A DNA stretch of 64,000 nucleotides from an uncultured Akkermansia sp. (GCA_947588735.1 CANQAD010000003.1:1-64000); one strand, 5' to 3'; counted from the first letter of the stretch, positions 9,447 to 17,678 are shown. The notes: a model not told the origin generated them from the letters alone. Program-made: numbers and translations.

Positions 9447-9926
9447 ATGCTGCATCGCCTTTCCACAGCTCTGCGCCGCCAACTGGAATTCTTGGTGCAG
9501 CGCGGAGCGCAGGATGGTTTTATGCTGCGCTGGGCCATCCTGAGCTTCGGGGTCCTGGCGGGGATTGTGGCGCTGCAAGCATGCCGGGCATTTCGATTTC
9601 TGGATGAGGCGCAGCTGGTGGTGCTGGCAGGACACCCGTTTTACCTGAGTGCGCAGGATGCCCAAGTTTCCCTGCTTTCGTCGGCCGGACAATTCGCGCT
9701 TTGCGTCATTGTCACGCTGTACTTTGGCGGCGTGCTCATGATGCAAAGGCGCATGGGTCGACGCAGTCACATTTGTCTGCTGGCCGCAGTTGTCTTTGCC
9801 CTGCCAGGGCTGCTGTGCGTACTTTGGCACGGCGTGCTCTACGTAAGCCAGGTGCTCACCTGTATCCTGCTGCTCTGGGTGATTCTCGTTCCCATTTCTG
9901 CCTGCTTTCGCCTCCGCCGTTCATGA
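9447..9926 (+). CDS. Small membrane protein of unknown function
   Basis: 159 aa with three clear hydrophobic segments (about residues 27-46, 78-97 and 107-142, the last probably two helices) separated by short basic loops such as QRRMGRRSH. No family is recognised. It starts 30 bp after fabF, and its stop overlaps the recR start by four bases (ATGA), so it is very likely translated and co-transcribed with recR. Topology with a basic N-terminus inside the cell is inferred. Confidence 0.65.
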   Translation: MLHRLSTALRRQLEFLVQRGAQDGFMLRWAILSFGVLAGIVALQACRAFRFLDEAQLVVLAGHPFYLSAQDAQVSLLSSAGQFALCVIVTLYFGGVLMMQRRMGRRSHICLLAAVVFALPGLLCVLWHGVLYVSQVLTCILLLWVILVPISACFRLRRS

Positions 9927-10534
9927 ACCCGCAGGACTACCCGCCCGATGTGCGCGAGCTCATCGACAGCCTCACCCGCATGCCCGGCACCGGTCGACGC
10001 ACAGCGGAGCGGCTGGCGCTTTGGTTTCTGCTGCGTGCCGGGGAGGATGCCACGCGCATCGCCCAAGCCATCTATCGCGCTGTGGAAAACACCGGCACCT
10101 GCCCCAACTGCGGCTTTTTTGCGAAGCAGGGTGAGCTCTGCACAGCCTGCAGCGATCCCACCCGCGATGCCTCCGTCATCTGCGTTGTCGAGCATGCCAC
10201 GGATGTGCTGCCCATTGAGCGCAGCGGCTCTTTCCACGGCCTCTACCACTGCCTCGGCGGCAAAATATCCCCGCTGGATGGGATTCTACCCGAGCATCTC
10301 GCCATTGACCAGCTCGTGCAGCGCGTAAGGGAGCACTCCAACTGCGAAGTCATTCTGGCCGTGGGCAGCGATGTGGAAGGAGAAGCCACGGCTCTCTACC
10401 TCACGGATCGGCTGACTGATCTTCCTTGCCGTGTCTCACGCCTCGCACAGGGCATGCCTGCCGGGACCGGGTTGGCCCAAGCAGATGCTGTCACCGTGAT
10501 GCGAGCCCTCAACGGTCGGGTAAATCTGCGTTGA
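9923..10534 (+). CDS. recR: Recombination mediator RecR
   Basis: RecR forms a clamp with RecO/RecF and helps load RecA at gaps. The start at 9923 (MNPQDYPPDV) is chosen because it overlaps the preceding stop as ATGA and begins at the usual RecR N-terminus; a longer frame upstream overlaps the membrane-protein gene. Length is 203 aa, normal. Visible features are the N-terminal helix-hairpin-helix (MPGTGRRTAERLA), a four-Cys zinc finger (CPNCGFF...CTAC) and a Toprim domain beginning VICVVEHATDVL. The C-terminal Walker-B-like segment (LAQGMPAGTGLAQAD) is present. Confidence 0.95.
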   Translation: MNPQDYPPDVRELIDSLTRMPGTGRRTAERLALWFLLRAGEDATRIAQAIYRAVENTGTCPNCGFFAKQGELCTACSDPTRDASVICVVEHATDVLPIERSGSFHGLYHCLGGKISPLDGILPEHLAIDQLVQRVREHSNCEVILAVGSDVEGEATALYLTDRLTDLPCRVSRLAQGMPAGTGLAQADAVTVMRALNGRVNLR

Positions 10535-10549
10535 TTTTCCTCTTTCATC

Positions 10550-10578
10550 TTGACTCTTGCGCCTCCACACGCTACCCT
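10550..10578 (+). promoter_or_regulatory. Promoter of the DUF362 gene, leaderless type
   Basis: TTGACT (10550-10555), 17 bp, TACCCT (10573-10578). The ATG is at 10588, only nine bases after the -10 box. Confidence 0.5.
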
Positions 10579-10587
10579 GATTATACC

Positions 10588-11523
10588 ATGCAACGCAGAG
10601 ACTTTATCAAACTCGGTTTTGCCGTGGGCGCCGGTTTTTCGCTGGATACTCTCAGCGGCCTGTTTCCGGTCGCCAACGCCGAAGAATCCGCGGTACCCAC
10701 AGAAAAGTATCCCTTGGTAGCCGTACGCGGTAATGACCGTGTGGCCATGCTGTCTGCCGCTCTCACGGCGTTGGGAAGCGGGGGAGGCATGTCTGCCTTT
10801 GTCAAACCCGGACAAAGCGTTGTCATCAAGCCAAATTGCGCGTGGGACAAGGGACCTGAAATGAGCGCCAACACCCACCCTTCTCTGGTGGGGCATATGG
10901 TCAAACTATGCAAACAAGCGGGGGCCTCCAAGGTACTTGTTTTTGACCACTCATGCGACGACTGGCAGCGCACTTACCGCAACAGCGGCATCCAAGCTGC
11001 CGTAGAAGCAGCAGGCGGAGAGATGATCAGCGGAGCAGATGAAAGCATGTACCGTGACCACGATAACCCCGGCGCACGTAATCTTAAACGCGCCAAGGTA
11101 CACTCGGCCATCCTTGATTCCGACGTCTTCATCAACATGCCCGTGCTGAAAAATCACGGCGGCGCTCGCATGACTGCCTGCATGAAAAACGCCATGGGGA
11201 TCGTATGGAATCGAGGATATTTTCACAGTCATGATCTTCACCAATGCATCGCCGACAGCATTCTGCTGCGCAAGCCAGATCTCAACGTCCTGGACGCTTT
11301 TGCGCCCATGTTGCGCAACGGTCCCAAAGGCAAGGATGAAAATGACCTTATTCAGACACATGCCCTGCTAGCGGGGAAGGATATTGTGGCCATTGATGCT
11401 GCAGCCGCCAAACTTTTGGGCTATGCGGACGGTGAAGTGCGCCATATCGATCTGGCAGCCTCCATGGGACTGGGTGAAAAAGACCTCTCCAAGACCTGGA
11501 TTCGCCGTATCTCCGTTGCTTAA
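10588..11523 (+). CDS. Tat-exported DUF362 domain protein
   Basis: The start at 10588 places a twin-arginine signal at the very N-terminus (MQRRDFIKLG, hydrophobic stretch, ANAEE cleavage region near residue 33); upstream in-frame codons overlap recR's 3' end and the promoter. The remaining 280 residues match the DUF362 type: VIKPNCAWD near residue 90, then AGASKVLVFDHS and NMPVLKNHGGARMTACMKNAMGIVWNRG. DUF362 proteins are often associated with iron-sulfur proteins, and Tat export suggests the protein folds with a cofactor before export. The next gene is a multi-cluster ferredoxin (128-bp gap), so a shared periplasmic redox task is inferred. The substrate is unknown. Confidence 0.8.
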   Translation: MQRRDFIKLGFAVGAGFSLDTLSGLFPVANAEESAVPTEKYPLVAVRGNDRVAMLSAALTALGSGGGMSAFVKPGQSVVIKPNCAWDKGPEMSANTHPSLVGHMVKLCKQAGASKVLVFDHSCDDWQRTYRNSGIQAAVEAAGGEMISGADESMYRDHDNPGARNLKRAKVHSAILDSDVFINMPVLKNHGGARMTACMKNAMGIVWNRGYFHSHDLHQCIADSILLRKPDLNVLDAFAPMLRNGPKGKDENDLIQTHALLAGKDIVAIDAAAAKLLGYADGEVRHIDLAASMGLGEKDLSKTWIRRISVA

Positions 11524-11651
11524 CTCGGCATCGACCCGGTTCATCTTCTCATGTCGGGGATTTTCCCAGATTCCTTCCGTGCTTTCGTCGTTCCCGCATC
11601 TCCGAGCACTTCAGTGCAACATGTTCTCTTTTTTCATGCTTCGTAGCTCCT

Positions 11652-13397
11652 ATGTGGCGATTTTTACGTATTGTCTGTGCTTTCTTGGTGGGGTTTCTCC
11701 TCGTGTGGGGGTTCATCAATCTGTGCAACACTGAGCCTGCCGCTTGGGAATATCTTGTTGAGCGCGTCCAGTTCATCCCGGCTCTGCTCGGCACACTAAG
11801 CGGCGTAGCATGGGCCGGCGTCGTTTTGGGCGCGCTCGTTGTTCTCACGCCCATTTTTGGGCGCGTATACTGCTCTTTTCTTTGCCCGCTCGGCATCGCA
11901 CAAGATATCGTTATACGCTTACACAGAGCCATGGATCATCTTCGCGGCAAAAAGAGTACCGGGTCTGCGCATCGTTTTACGCCACCGGTTCCCTACGTGC
12001 GCTACACCGTTTTGGTGCTTGTAGCGGTTGGATCACTGTTCACTGGCGCTGCCATTCTCGCCTGGGTGGATCCCTACAGTATCTGCGCACGCTTCCTGGC
12101 GGGCGTGCTGAACCCATTGGCTGCGGATGCTGCAAATATGCTGAGGGACGAGCAAGTGACCGCCCCGGCATGGTCGCGCTACGGGTGGTTACTTCTGCTC
12201 GTGGGAGGCATGTTCCTGCTGCCGCTCATCTTAGCTTGGTGGCGCGGGCGTATCTATTGCAACACACTTTGCCCCGTGGGCGCACTGCTTGGTTTGCTCT
12301 CCCGCCGACCCCTGATACGCATTGGCATGGATCCCAACAGTTGTGTGCGCTGCGCCGCCTGTGTGCGTGCCTGTAAAGCTCAATGTATTGATTTGAAAAA
12401 TTATCGCGTGGATACAACCCGCTGCGTGAACTGTTACGACTGCATCAGCGCGTGCGAGCATGGTCTGCGACCCCATCTTGTTAATCCTTTTGCCGCGCCC
12501 GGCACCGAATTTGGCGGCTCTCTCTCTCGCAAAAATCATTCTGCGGATTCACCGATGAGTACCTCGCGACGCGCGTTTTTGGGGCTGTTAGCCATGAGTG
12601 TTCCCGTGGCAGCCGTGACCTCCCGCCCGGCTGCTGCCACCCCGACACCCGCAGACGGCAATAATACCGCTCCTGCAACTTCCCCTCCCGGCAGTGTGAG
12701 TGTGCCGCGTTTTCTAAGCCACTGTACCGGCTGCGGGCTGTGCATCACTGCCTGCCCTACCCGGGTGCTGCAACCTGCCACCCTGCAGCACGGGTTCTCG
12801 GGCTTTCTGAAACCCTATCTGGATTTTACCCAAGGTTTCTGCAACTTTGATTGCACGGCTTGCAGCTCCGTGTGTCCGGTTGGCGCGATTCTCCCCCTCT
12901 CGCGCGCCGAAAAAAAACGCACGCAGATTGCCCTGGCCTCGTTCCATTCTGAACGCTGCATCGTGTATGGCCACCAAACGGAGTGCGGCGCCTGCACCGA
13001 ACATTGCCCCACCAAGGCGCTCTCCACGATCGAGGGCAAAGTCCCCTGCTACACGCCGGAAAACTGCATCACCTGCGGCGCCTGTGTGGACATTTGCCCG
13101 CAGCATGCGCTCTCGTTACAACCGGGAGGCGAGCACGTGCAGATTGACCGCGCCAAGTGCATCGCCTGCGGCAAGTGCTCGCGGGTGTGCCCCACGGGGG
13201 CTATGACCAGCAAACGACTGATGGTGCCGGTGCTGGACAGCAAACTCTGCATCGGCTGCGGAGCCTGCGCCTACGCCTGCCCGGTGCGGCCGGAGCGAGC
13301 CATGCAGATCACCCCGCTCAGTCGACACGGAAGCGCCGAGGTGCTCCACGAAGCGCCTGCTCAAAACCCTGTCAGCGCCGACGAGTTCCCCTTCTAA
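11652..13397 (+). CDS. Fused membrane NapH-like/polyferredoxin protein with internal Tat-type motif
   Basis: 581 aa. The N-terminal half resembles NapH/NosR-C/YccM proteins: membrane segments near residues 5-25, 42-62, 115-140 and 175-195, two CxxxCP motifs (FCPLGI, CNTLCPVGALLGLL) and ferredoxin motifs (CVRCAACVRAC, CVNCYDCISAC). At Met302 a new twin-arginine motif appears (TSRRAFLG, residues 304-311) followed by a hydrophobic stretch and an Ala/Pro-rich linker. The C-terminal half holds six further Cys motifs (CTGCGLCITAC, CNFDCTACSSVC, CGACTEHC, CITCGACVDIC, CIACGKCSRVC, CIGCGACAYAC). This looks like NapH joined to a NapG/NapF-like electron carrier. It probably passes electrons from the membrane to a periplasmic partner such as the DUF362 protein. 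Confidence 0.85.
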   Translation: MWRFLRIVCAFLVGFLLVWGFINLCNTEPAAWEYLVERVQFIPALLGTLSGVAWAGVVLGALVVLTPIFGRVYCSFLCPLGIAQDIVIRLHRAMDHLRGKKSTGSAHRFTPPVPYVRYTVLVLVAVGSLFTGAAILAWVDPYSICARFLAGVLNPLAADAANMLRDEQVTAPAWSRYGWLLLLVGGMFLLPLILAWWRGRIYCNTLCPVGALLGLLSRRPLIRIGMDPNSCVRCAACVRACKAQCIDLKNYRVDTTRCVNCYDCISACEHGLRPHLVNPFAAPGTEFGGSLSRKNHSADSPMSTSRRAFLGLLAMSVPVAAVTSRPAAATPTPADGNNTAPATSPPGSVSVPRFLSHCTGCGLCITACPTRVLQPATLQHGFSGFLKPYLDFTQGFCNFDCTACSSVCPVGAILPLSRAEKKRTQIALASFHSERCIVYGHQTECGACTEHCPTKALSTIEGKVPCYTPENCITCGACVDICPQHALSLQPGGEHVQIDRAKCIACGKCSRVCPTGAMTSKRLMVPVLDSKLCIGCGACAYACPVRPERAMQITPLSRHGSAEVLHEAPAQNPVSADEFPF

Positions 13398-13404
13398 ACG
13401 CGGC

Positions 13405-13433
13405 TTGACGCGGAAGCGTTTGAATGGTATAAA
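13405..13433 (+). promoter_or_regulatory. nrnA promoter, leaderless type
   Basis: TTGACG (13405-13410), 17 bp, TATAAA (13428-13433), one of the best sigma-70-like promoters in the window. The ATG follows at 13446. Confidence 0.6.
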
Positions 13434-13445
13434 GACTCCCGACCA

Positions 13446-14435
13446 ATGGCAGCCCGAAATTCGCACCAGGAGATTGCTCAAACGCTCATCGCTCTCAATG
13501 AGATAGCGGTTATCTCACACATGCGACCGGACGGCGATGCCGTGGGCAGCTCCATTGCGCTTGGGCTGGCTCTGCAAGCGCTCGGCAAGCGCGTGCACGT
13601 GTGGATCGAAGATGGCGTACCGGAACGCTTCCGCTTTCTGGAAGGCGCGCAGTTTGTCACCCCTCCGCCGAACGCTCTGCCACCCGGGCTGGAGTGCGTG
13701 GTCTGTCTGGATTGCGGAGAACCCAAACGCTTGGGCGGCAATGGTCAACTACTTGTAGAATCAGCCCCCCTCACCATCAATATCGACCACCACGAAACCA
13801 ACACCCTGTACGCCACAATGAACCTCGTGCAGGAGAAAGCCGCAGCCTGCGCCTGCGTGCTCGCTCCCCTGCTGGATGCTCTCGGCGTCGCGCTCACTCC
13901 ACCCATGGCTGCGGCGCTCTACGTTGCCGTCAACACGGATACGGGCTCTTTCCAATACAGCTCGACCACGCCGGAAGTTATGCGCTTAGGCGCACGGCTC
14001 ATTGAAGTCGGGGTGGACGTGGGAGACGTCAACCGCCGCCTCTACCAGGAACTCCCCCTGGCTGCCTTGCACCTGCAACGCGAGGTGCTCTGCAACATGG
14101 AGCTGGACGCCGGGGGGCTCATTGTGCACTATTCGCTCACCATCGCCCGTCGACAGGAGCTTCACCTGCGACTTGAAGACACGAAAGACCTGGTGGATAT
14201 CATCCGCGTTTTGCGCGGGGCCAGGGTGGCGCTCATCTTTGAGGAGCTGGAGGACGGGCTTGCCCGCATCTCCCTGCGCTCGAAAGACCCCGCCGTACGA
14301 GTGAATGATCTGGCTGCTCAATTTGGCGGCGGGGGACACCCCATGGCTGCCGGCATCCGCATGCGCGGCGCGCTTGGCGACGTGCGTTCCGCCGTGTTGC
14401 AAGCCACTTGCAAAGCCCTGAGCTCACGTGCATGA
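13446..14435 (+). CDS. nrnA: DHH/DHHA1 phosphoesterase (NrnA-like nanoRNase / pAp phosphatase)
   Basis: 329 aa, the usual length of NrnA. The DHH domain shows HMRPDGDAVGSS (residues about 23-34), CLDCGEP, the signature NIDHHETN near residue 113, and a metal-binding NTDTGSF segment. The DHHA1 domain ends with GGGGHPMAAG, which binds substrate. The family degrades short oligoribonucleotides and dephosphorylates 3'-phosphoadenosine 5'-phosphate. It has its own promoter and overlaps truB by four bases, giving a three-gene operon nrnA-truB-ribF, a neighbourhood often seen together with rbfA/infB in other phyla. Confidence 0.9.
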   Translation: MAARNSHQEIAQTLIALNEIAVISHMRPDGDAVGSSIALGLALQALGKRVHVWIEDGVPERFRFLEGAQFVTPPPNALPPGLECVVCLDCGEPKRLGGNGQLLVESAPLTINIDHHETNTLYATMNLVQEKAAACACVLAPLLDALGVALTPPMAAALYVAVNTDTGSFQYSSTTPEVMRLGARLIEVGVDVGDVNRRLYQELPLAALHLQREVLCNMELDAGGLIVHYSLTIARRQELHLRLEDTKDLVDIIRVLRGARVALIFEELEDGLARISLRSKDPAVRVNDLAAQFGGGGHPMAAGIRMRGALGDVRSAVLQATCKALSSRA

Positions 14436-15163
14436 CCTCCCCGTTCCCCGAGAGCCCCGGCGGCGTGTTGCTGGTGGATAAAGACCCCGGTTTTACCTCC
14501 CACAATGCCGTGGCGCTCTGTCGCCGTATTCTGGGCACACGCAAGGTAGGACATTGCGGTACGCTGGACCCCATGGCCACCGGCATGCTGATTCTGGTCA
14601 TCGGCAAGGCCACGCGTCTGCAGGAGCGCCTCATGAGCGAAGATAAAGTTTACACGGCTACCATGCAGCTTGGGATTGAAACCAATAGCCAGGACGCCGA
14701 TGGTGAGGTAGTAGCCACAAAGCTGACCGACGGTGTCACCGCAGCCGATATTCAACGCGCCTTTGAGCATTTTCACACCGAGTTTGACCAAGTGCCGCCC
14801 ATGTTTTCTGCGGTGAAAATCAACGGCGTGCCCTGCTACAAGCTCGCACGCCGCGGCGAAGAAGTCGCCCGACGAGCCCGGCGGGTACGCGTGTTTGACT
14901 ACACGATCACCCGAATTGACTTATCCAACGCCCAGGTGGACTTTTTGGTGCATTGCTCCAAGGGCTTTTACGTGCGCACTTATGCGCACGACATCGGACA
15001 ACTGCTGGGTTGCGGAGCGCACCTCACCGCCTTGCGCCGCATTCGATCCGGGCAGTTTGACATCGCTCAGGCCATAAGCGTACCCGAGCTGAAGTCCGCC
15101 TCTCGCCAGCAGGTTCTCTCCCGTCTCATTCCCGTGGAGCAATTGATTCCCCCTACTCCTTGA
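14432..15163 (+). CDS. truB: tRNA pseudouridine(55) synthase
   Basis: TruB makes pseudouridine at position 55 in the T-loop of tRNAs. The start at 14432 overlaps the nrnA stop as ATGA; the protein is then 243 aa beginning MTSPFPESPGG. The catalytic Asp lies in GTLDPMATGML, and LLVDKDPGFTSHNAV (motif I) and the YVRTYAHDIG motif are present. The C-terminal PUA domain of longer TruB proteins is absent or minimal, as in several bacteria. ribF begins three bases after the stop. Confidence 0.93.
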   Translation: MTSPFPESPGGVLLVDKDPGFTSHNAVALCRRILGTRKVGHCGTLDPMATGMLILVIGKATRLQERLMSEDKVYTATMQLGIETNSQDADGEVVATKLTDGVTAADIQRAFEHFHTEFDQVPPMFSAVKINGVPCYKLARRGEEVARRARRVRVFDYTITRIDLSNAQVDFLVHCSKGFYVRTYAHDIGQLLGCGAHLTALRRIRSGQFDIAQAISVPELKSASRQQVLSRLIPVEQLIPPTP

Positions 15164-15166
15164 GCC

Positions 15167-16078
15167 ATGCAGATTTTCAATTCGCTTGATGAGCTTCGCA
15201 CTCTTAATCAACCCATCCACTGGGCTATTGGGTTCTTTGACGGCGTGCATCGTGGGCATGTACGCGTGATGCATAGTGCAGCCACTCCAGGTGCCTTAAG
15301 AGGGATTATGACCTTTGCGCATCACCCGTTGGCTTTGCTACGCCCAGCCGAACAACCCCTGCTCATCACCCCCGGCGCACTGTATAAGGCACAGCTCATT
15401 GCCGAGTTAGGGGGGGCAGATATTCTGCTGCGTCTGCCATTTAACGTGGAGCTTGCTGGGCTCACCCCAGTGCAATTTTTGGATATCTTGGGGGAAAGCT
15501 GCCGTGTAGCAGGCATTTCCGTCGGCGCGAATTGGCGCTTCGGCGCTGAGGGCACAGGAAACACCGAACTGCTCGCCCACGAAGGGGCTCGCCGAGGCTG
15601 GGACATCCGCATCTGTCCGCTGGCTCAGCACACTGGGGCACCTGTGAGCTCACAGCGCATTCGCACCGTTCTGGCCGCTGGAGATCTGCCCCTGGCCACA
15701 GACCTGCTCGGACACCCGTTCGCCATTAGCGGAACAGTAGAGCACGGGCAGCATTTAGCGCGACGTCTGGGTTTTCCAACAGCCAATATACCCATTCCTC
15801 CAGGCAGTGCCCTACCACCCGCCGGTGTGTATGCCATCTCCGCCTGCGTGGGCCATTGCACCCTGACCGGGATTGCCAATCTCGGTCTGCGCCCGAGTAT
15901 TGCCGAGCAGAGCAAACTGCCGCGACTTGAAGTCCATTTCACCGATTGGCATGGTGATCTATACGGGTCCTACCTCTCTGTGTATCTCCACCATTTCATA
16001 CGCCCGGAAGTGCCATTCTCTTCCTTAGAGGCCTTGCAAAAGCAAGTCCTTTCTGACATTTCATCCCTGCAATCTTAA
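15167..16078 (+). CDS. ribF: Bifunctional riboflavin kinase / FAD synthetase
   Basis: This enzyme converts riboflavin to FMN and FMN to FAD. The N-terminal nucleotidyl-transferase domain shows GFFDGVHRGH at about residues 22-31; the C-terminal kinase domain shows GHPFAISGTVEHGQHLARRLGFPTANI and the GIANLGLRPS motif. Length 303 aa is typical. It is the last gene of the nrnA-truB-ribF operon; an AT-rich stretch follows. Confidence 0.93.
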   Translation: MQIFNSLDELRTLNQPIHWAIGFFDGVHRGHVRVMHSAATPGALRGIMTFAHHPLALLRPAEQPLLITPGALYKAQLIAELGGADILLRLPFNVELAGLTPVQFLDILGESCRVAGISVGANWRFGAEGTGNTELLAHEGARRGWDIRICPLAQHTGAPVSSQRIRTVLAAGDLPLATDLLGHPFAISGTVEHGQHLARRLGFPTANIPIPPGSALPPAGVYAISACVGHCTLTGIANLGLRPSIAEQSKLPRLEVHFTDWHGDLYGSYLSVYLHHFIRPEVPFSSLEALQKQVLSDISSLQS

Positions 16079-16204
16079 GCCTCAAGGCATTTTTACCCCA
16101 TTTTTAAACGAAAAGTTAGATTTTTATAAGTACTTATTTTAAACTAGTTTTGCTTTTTTTAGTTCTCTTGCCTCGTTGATTTGTCATTTTTTTTCATTTT
16201 AGAC

Positions 16205-16232
16205 TTGCCATCAATGGCAAATTAGCTATAAT
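16205..16232 (+). promoter_or_regulatory. Promoter and palindrome of the small lipoprotein gene
   Basis: TTGCCA (16205-16210), 16 bp, TATAAT (16227-16232), a perfect -10, preceded by about 120 bp of AT-rich sequence that could act as an UP element. The -35 box is the left arm of the palindrome TTGCCATCAATGGCAA (16205-16220), a possible operator. A strong stem-loop follows at 16243-16265 (CTTCTGCC / GGGCAGAAG), near the expected 5' end of the mRNA. Confidence 0.6.
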
Positions 16233-16294
16233 AGCTCCGCGTCTTCTGCCTACAGTGGGCAGAAGAACTTCAACCTAGTAAATCAAAGAAAAAT

Positions 16295-16423
16295 ATGAAG
16301 ACCATCTCTGTTCTCGCTCTTACGGCGGTTGCAATTCTTGCCAGCTGCCAGCAGCAGCAGCAACAGCAGCAGGCCCCTGAGGCTCCTGTTGCTCCTGTGG
16401 CTCCCGCTACTGTCACCAAGTAA
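16295..16423 (+). CDS. Small Gln-rich lipoprotein, 42 aa
   Basis: The frame begins MKTISVLALTAV, reaches a lipobox ILASC (Cys19), and continues with eight consecutive Gln, then Ala/Pro/Val (APEAPVAPVAPATVTK) to a TAA at 16421. The mature peptide would be only about 24 residues. It is flanked by a near-consensus promoter with a 5' stem-loop and by a terminator, so it is probably a strongly expressed single-gene transcript. No family is recognised; a Braun-lipoprotein-like or lysis-lipoprotein-like outer-membrane role is only a guess. The Gln run is encoded by repeated CAG/CAA codons. Confidence 0.75.
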   Translation: MKTISVLALTAVAILASCQQQQQQQQAPEAPVAPVAPATVTK

Positions 16424-16468
16424 GGGTTTCAAGGGGGGCGGACAACCGCTTCTCCTACGGAAATTCGC

Positions 16469-16505
16469 AAGCGCGTCGGAATTTAATTTCCGGCGCGCTT
16501 TCTTC
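16469..16505 (+). terminator. Rho-independent terminator
   Basis: The arms AAGCGCG-T-CGGAA and TTCCG-G-CGCGCTT pair (one G-T) around the loop TTTAAT and are followed by TCTT. It ends the small lipoprotein transcript and lies 30 bp from the tsaE stop on the other strand, so it may serve both. Confidence 0.75.
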
Positions 16506-16532
16506 ATGCCCTCTTATCTGTCCTCCTAAATG

Positions 16533-16988
16533 TCAATTGCCTGCCTGCCGCATCCACACGCGCCGCGAGGTCTCCCCTATGATCTCAATTTGCACCCATA
16601 CGGCACCCGACGGCATGAGCTCACCACCAAATCGATCTGCCCACTCCACGAGCAAAACCATCCCGCTCGTCAAATACTCATCCCAACCTATTTCCAACGC
16701 CTCGTCCATTTGCCTAAGCCGGTATAAATCAAAGTGAGCCACCGGCAAACGCCCGTCCGTATGTTCGTGCACAAGATTGAAAGTAGGACTGTTACCGGCA
16801 TTTGCGCAGCCCAAGCCATCCAAGACTCCCTGCACGAAGCGTGTTTTACCGGCACCCAGCTCGCCCACGAGCCCGAGCACATCTCCAACTTCCAGATCCT
16901 CAGATAAGCGGCTCCCCAACTCCCGCATCGCTTCTTCTCCCTGCAATACCACTCCTGTTTTTTGAAAAATTTTATCTATATTCTTCAT
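16533..16988 (-). CDS. tsaE: tRNA threonylcarbamoyladenosine biosynthesis ATPase TsaE
   Basis: TsaE is the small ATPase of the TsaB-TsaD-TsaE complex that makes t6A at position 37 of ANN-decoding tRNAs. Walker A GELGAGKT lies at residues 42-49, followed by the family motifs SPTFNLVHEH and HFDLYRL, and EIGWDEYL. At 151 aa it has normal length. It is divergent from rplU, and their promoters share the AT-rich 16989-17035 interval. No other t6A genes are in the window. Confidence 0.92.
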   Translation of the reverse strand: MKNIDKIFQKTGVVLQGEEAMRELGSRLSEDLEVGDVLGLVGELGAGKTRFVQGVLDGLGCANAGNSPTFNLVHEHTDGRLPVAHFDLYRLRQMDEALEIGWDEYLTSGMVLLVEWADRFGGELMPSGAVWVQIEIIGETSRRVWMRQAGN

Positions 16989-17005
16989 TTTTTAATAAAT
17001 TTTGC

Positions 17006-17033
17006 TTGCCAAAACGCACGGCTTGTTTATAAT
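17006..17033 (+). promoter_or_regulatory. rplU-rpmA promoter
   Basis: TTGCCA (17006-17011), 16 bp, TATAAT (17028-17033). Unlike most promoters here it gives a leader of about 40 nt, which holds a small hairpin (CCCG-tactct-CGGG, 17041-17054) and a run of 15 A (17062-17076) directly before the start codon. Confidence 0.7.
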
Positions 17034-17077
17034 GTGCCAGCCCGTACTCTCGGGCGCAACTAAAAAAAAAAAAAAAT

Positions 17078-17398
17078 ATGGCATACGCAATATTTGCATC
17101 CGGCAGCAAGCAATACCGGGTTACTGTGGGCGATGTGGTGGAAGTCGATCGCCTTCCTGACACGCAGAATGATGGTGAGGCAAAGTTTGACAACGTGCTG
17201 TTGGTGGAGGACGGAGAAACGACGAAGGTTGGCACCCCGGTTGTGGAGGGAGCCAGCGTGACAGCTCTGGTGCTGGATGCTGAGGCTCGCGGACCAAAGG
17301 GTATCGCTTTCAAGTTCAAGCGTCGCAAAGGTTTCCACAAAAAGAAGGGATTTCGCGCTGCTCTTACCAAGGTCAAGATCACGTCTATCAATGCTTAA
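17078..17398 (+). CDS. rplU: 50S ribosomal protein L21
   Basis: 106 aa, beginning MAYAIFASGSKQYRVTVGD, the usual L21 start, and containing VLLVEDG, GPKGIAFKFKRRKGFHKKKG near the C-terminus. It binds 23S rRNA. It is first in the conserved rplU-rpmA operon. There is no Shine-Dalgarno sequence; instead a 15-A run precedes the ATG by one base. Confidence 0.97.
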   Translation: MAYAIFASGSKQYRVTVGDVVEVDRLPDTQNDGEAKFDNVLLVEDGETTKVGTPVVEGASVTALVLDAEARGPKGIAFKFKRRKGFHKKKGFRAALTKVKITSINA

Positions 17399-17426
17399 TC
17401 ATTAACCTGATACAATTTTAACAGTC

Positions 17427-17678
17427 ATGGCACATAAAAAAGGACAAGGCTCTGTACGCAACGGGCGTGACTCTCGCAGCAAGCGTCTCGGTGTGAAAAA
17501 ATTCGGCGGTCAGTCCGTCATCGCCGGCAACATCATCATTCGCCAACGCGGTACCAAGTACCACCCAGGCAAAGGTGTGGGTATGGGGCGTGATTACACG
17601 ATTTTTTCACTGGTGGACGGCCGCGTGTTCTTCGACCGCGAAGGCCGCCGCGTTAATGTGGCAGAAGAAAGCAAGTAA
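17427..17678 (+). CDS. rpmA: 50S ribosomal protein L27
   Basis: 83 aa, [24 protein letters not shown], with the conserved [18 protein letters not shown] and [11 protein letters not shown] motifs. It sits near the peptidyl-transferase centre. The N-terminus has no processed leader of the type found in Firmicutes. It lies 28 bp after rplU and ends at a strong terminator. Confidence 0.97.
   Translation: MAHKKGQGSVRNGRDSRSKRLGVKKFGGQSVIAGNIIIRQRGTKYHPGKGVGMGRDYTIFSLVDGRVFFDREGRRVNVAEESK

Noticed and set aside
9701-9922. Upstream extension of the recR frame to 9701
   Set aside because: It overlaps the membrane-protein gene over its whole length; the ATGA overlap at 9923 gives the normal RecR N-terminus.
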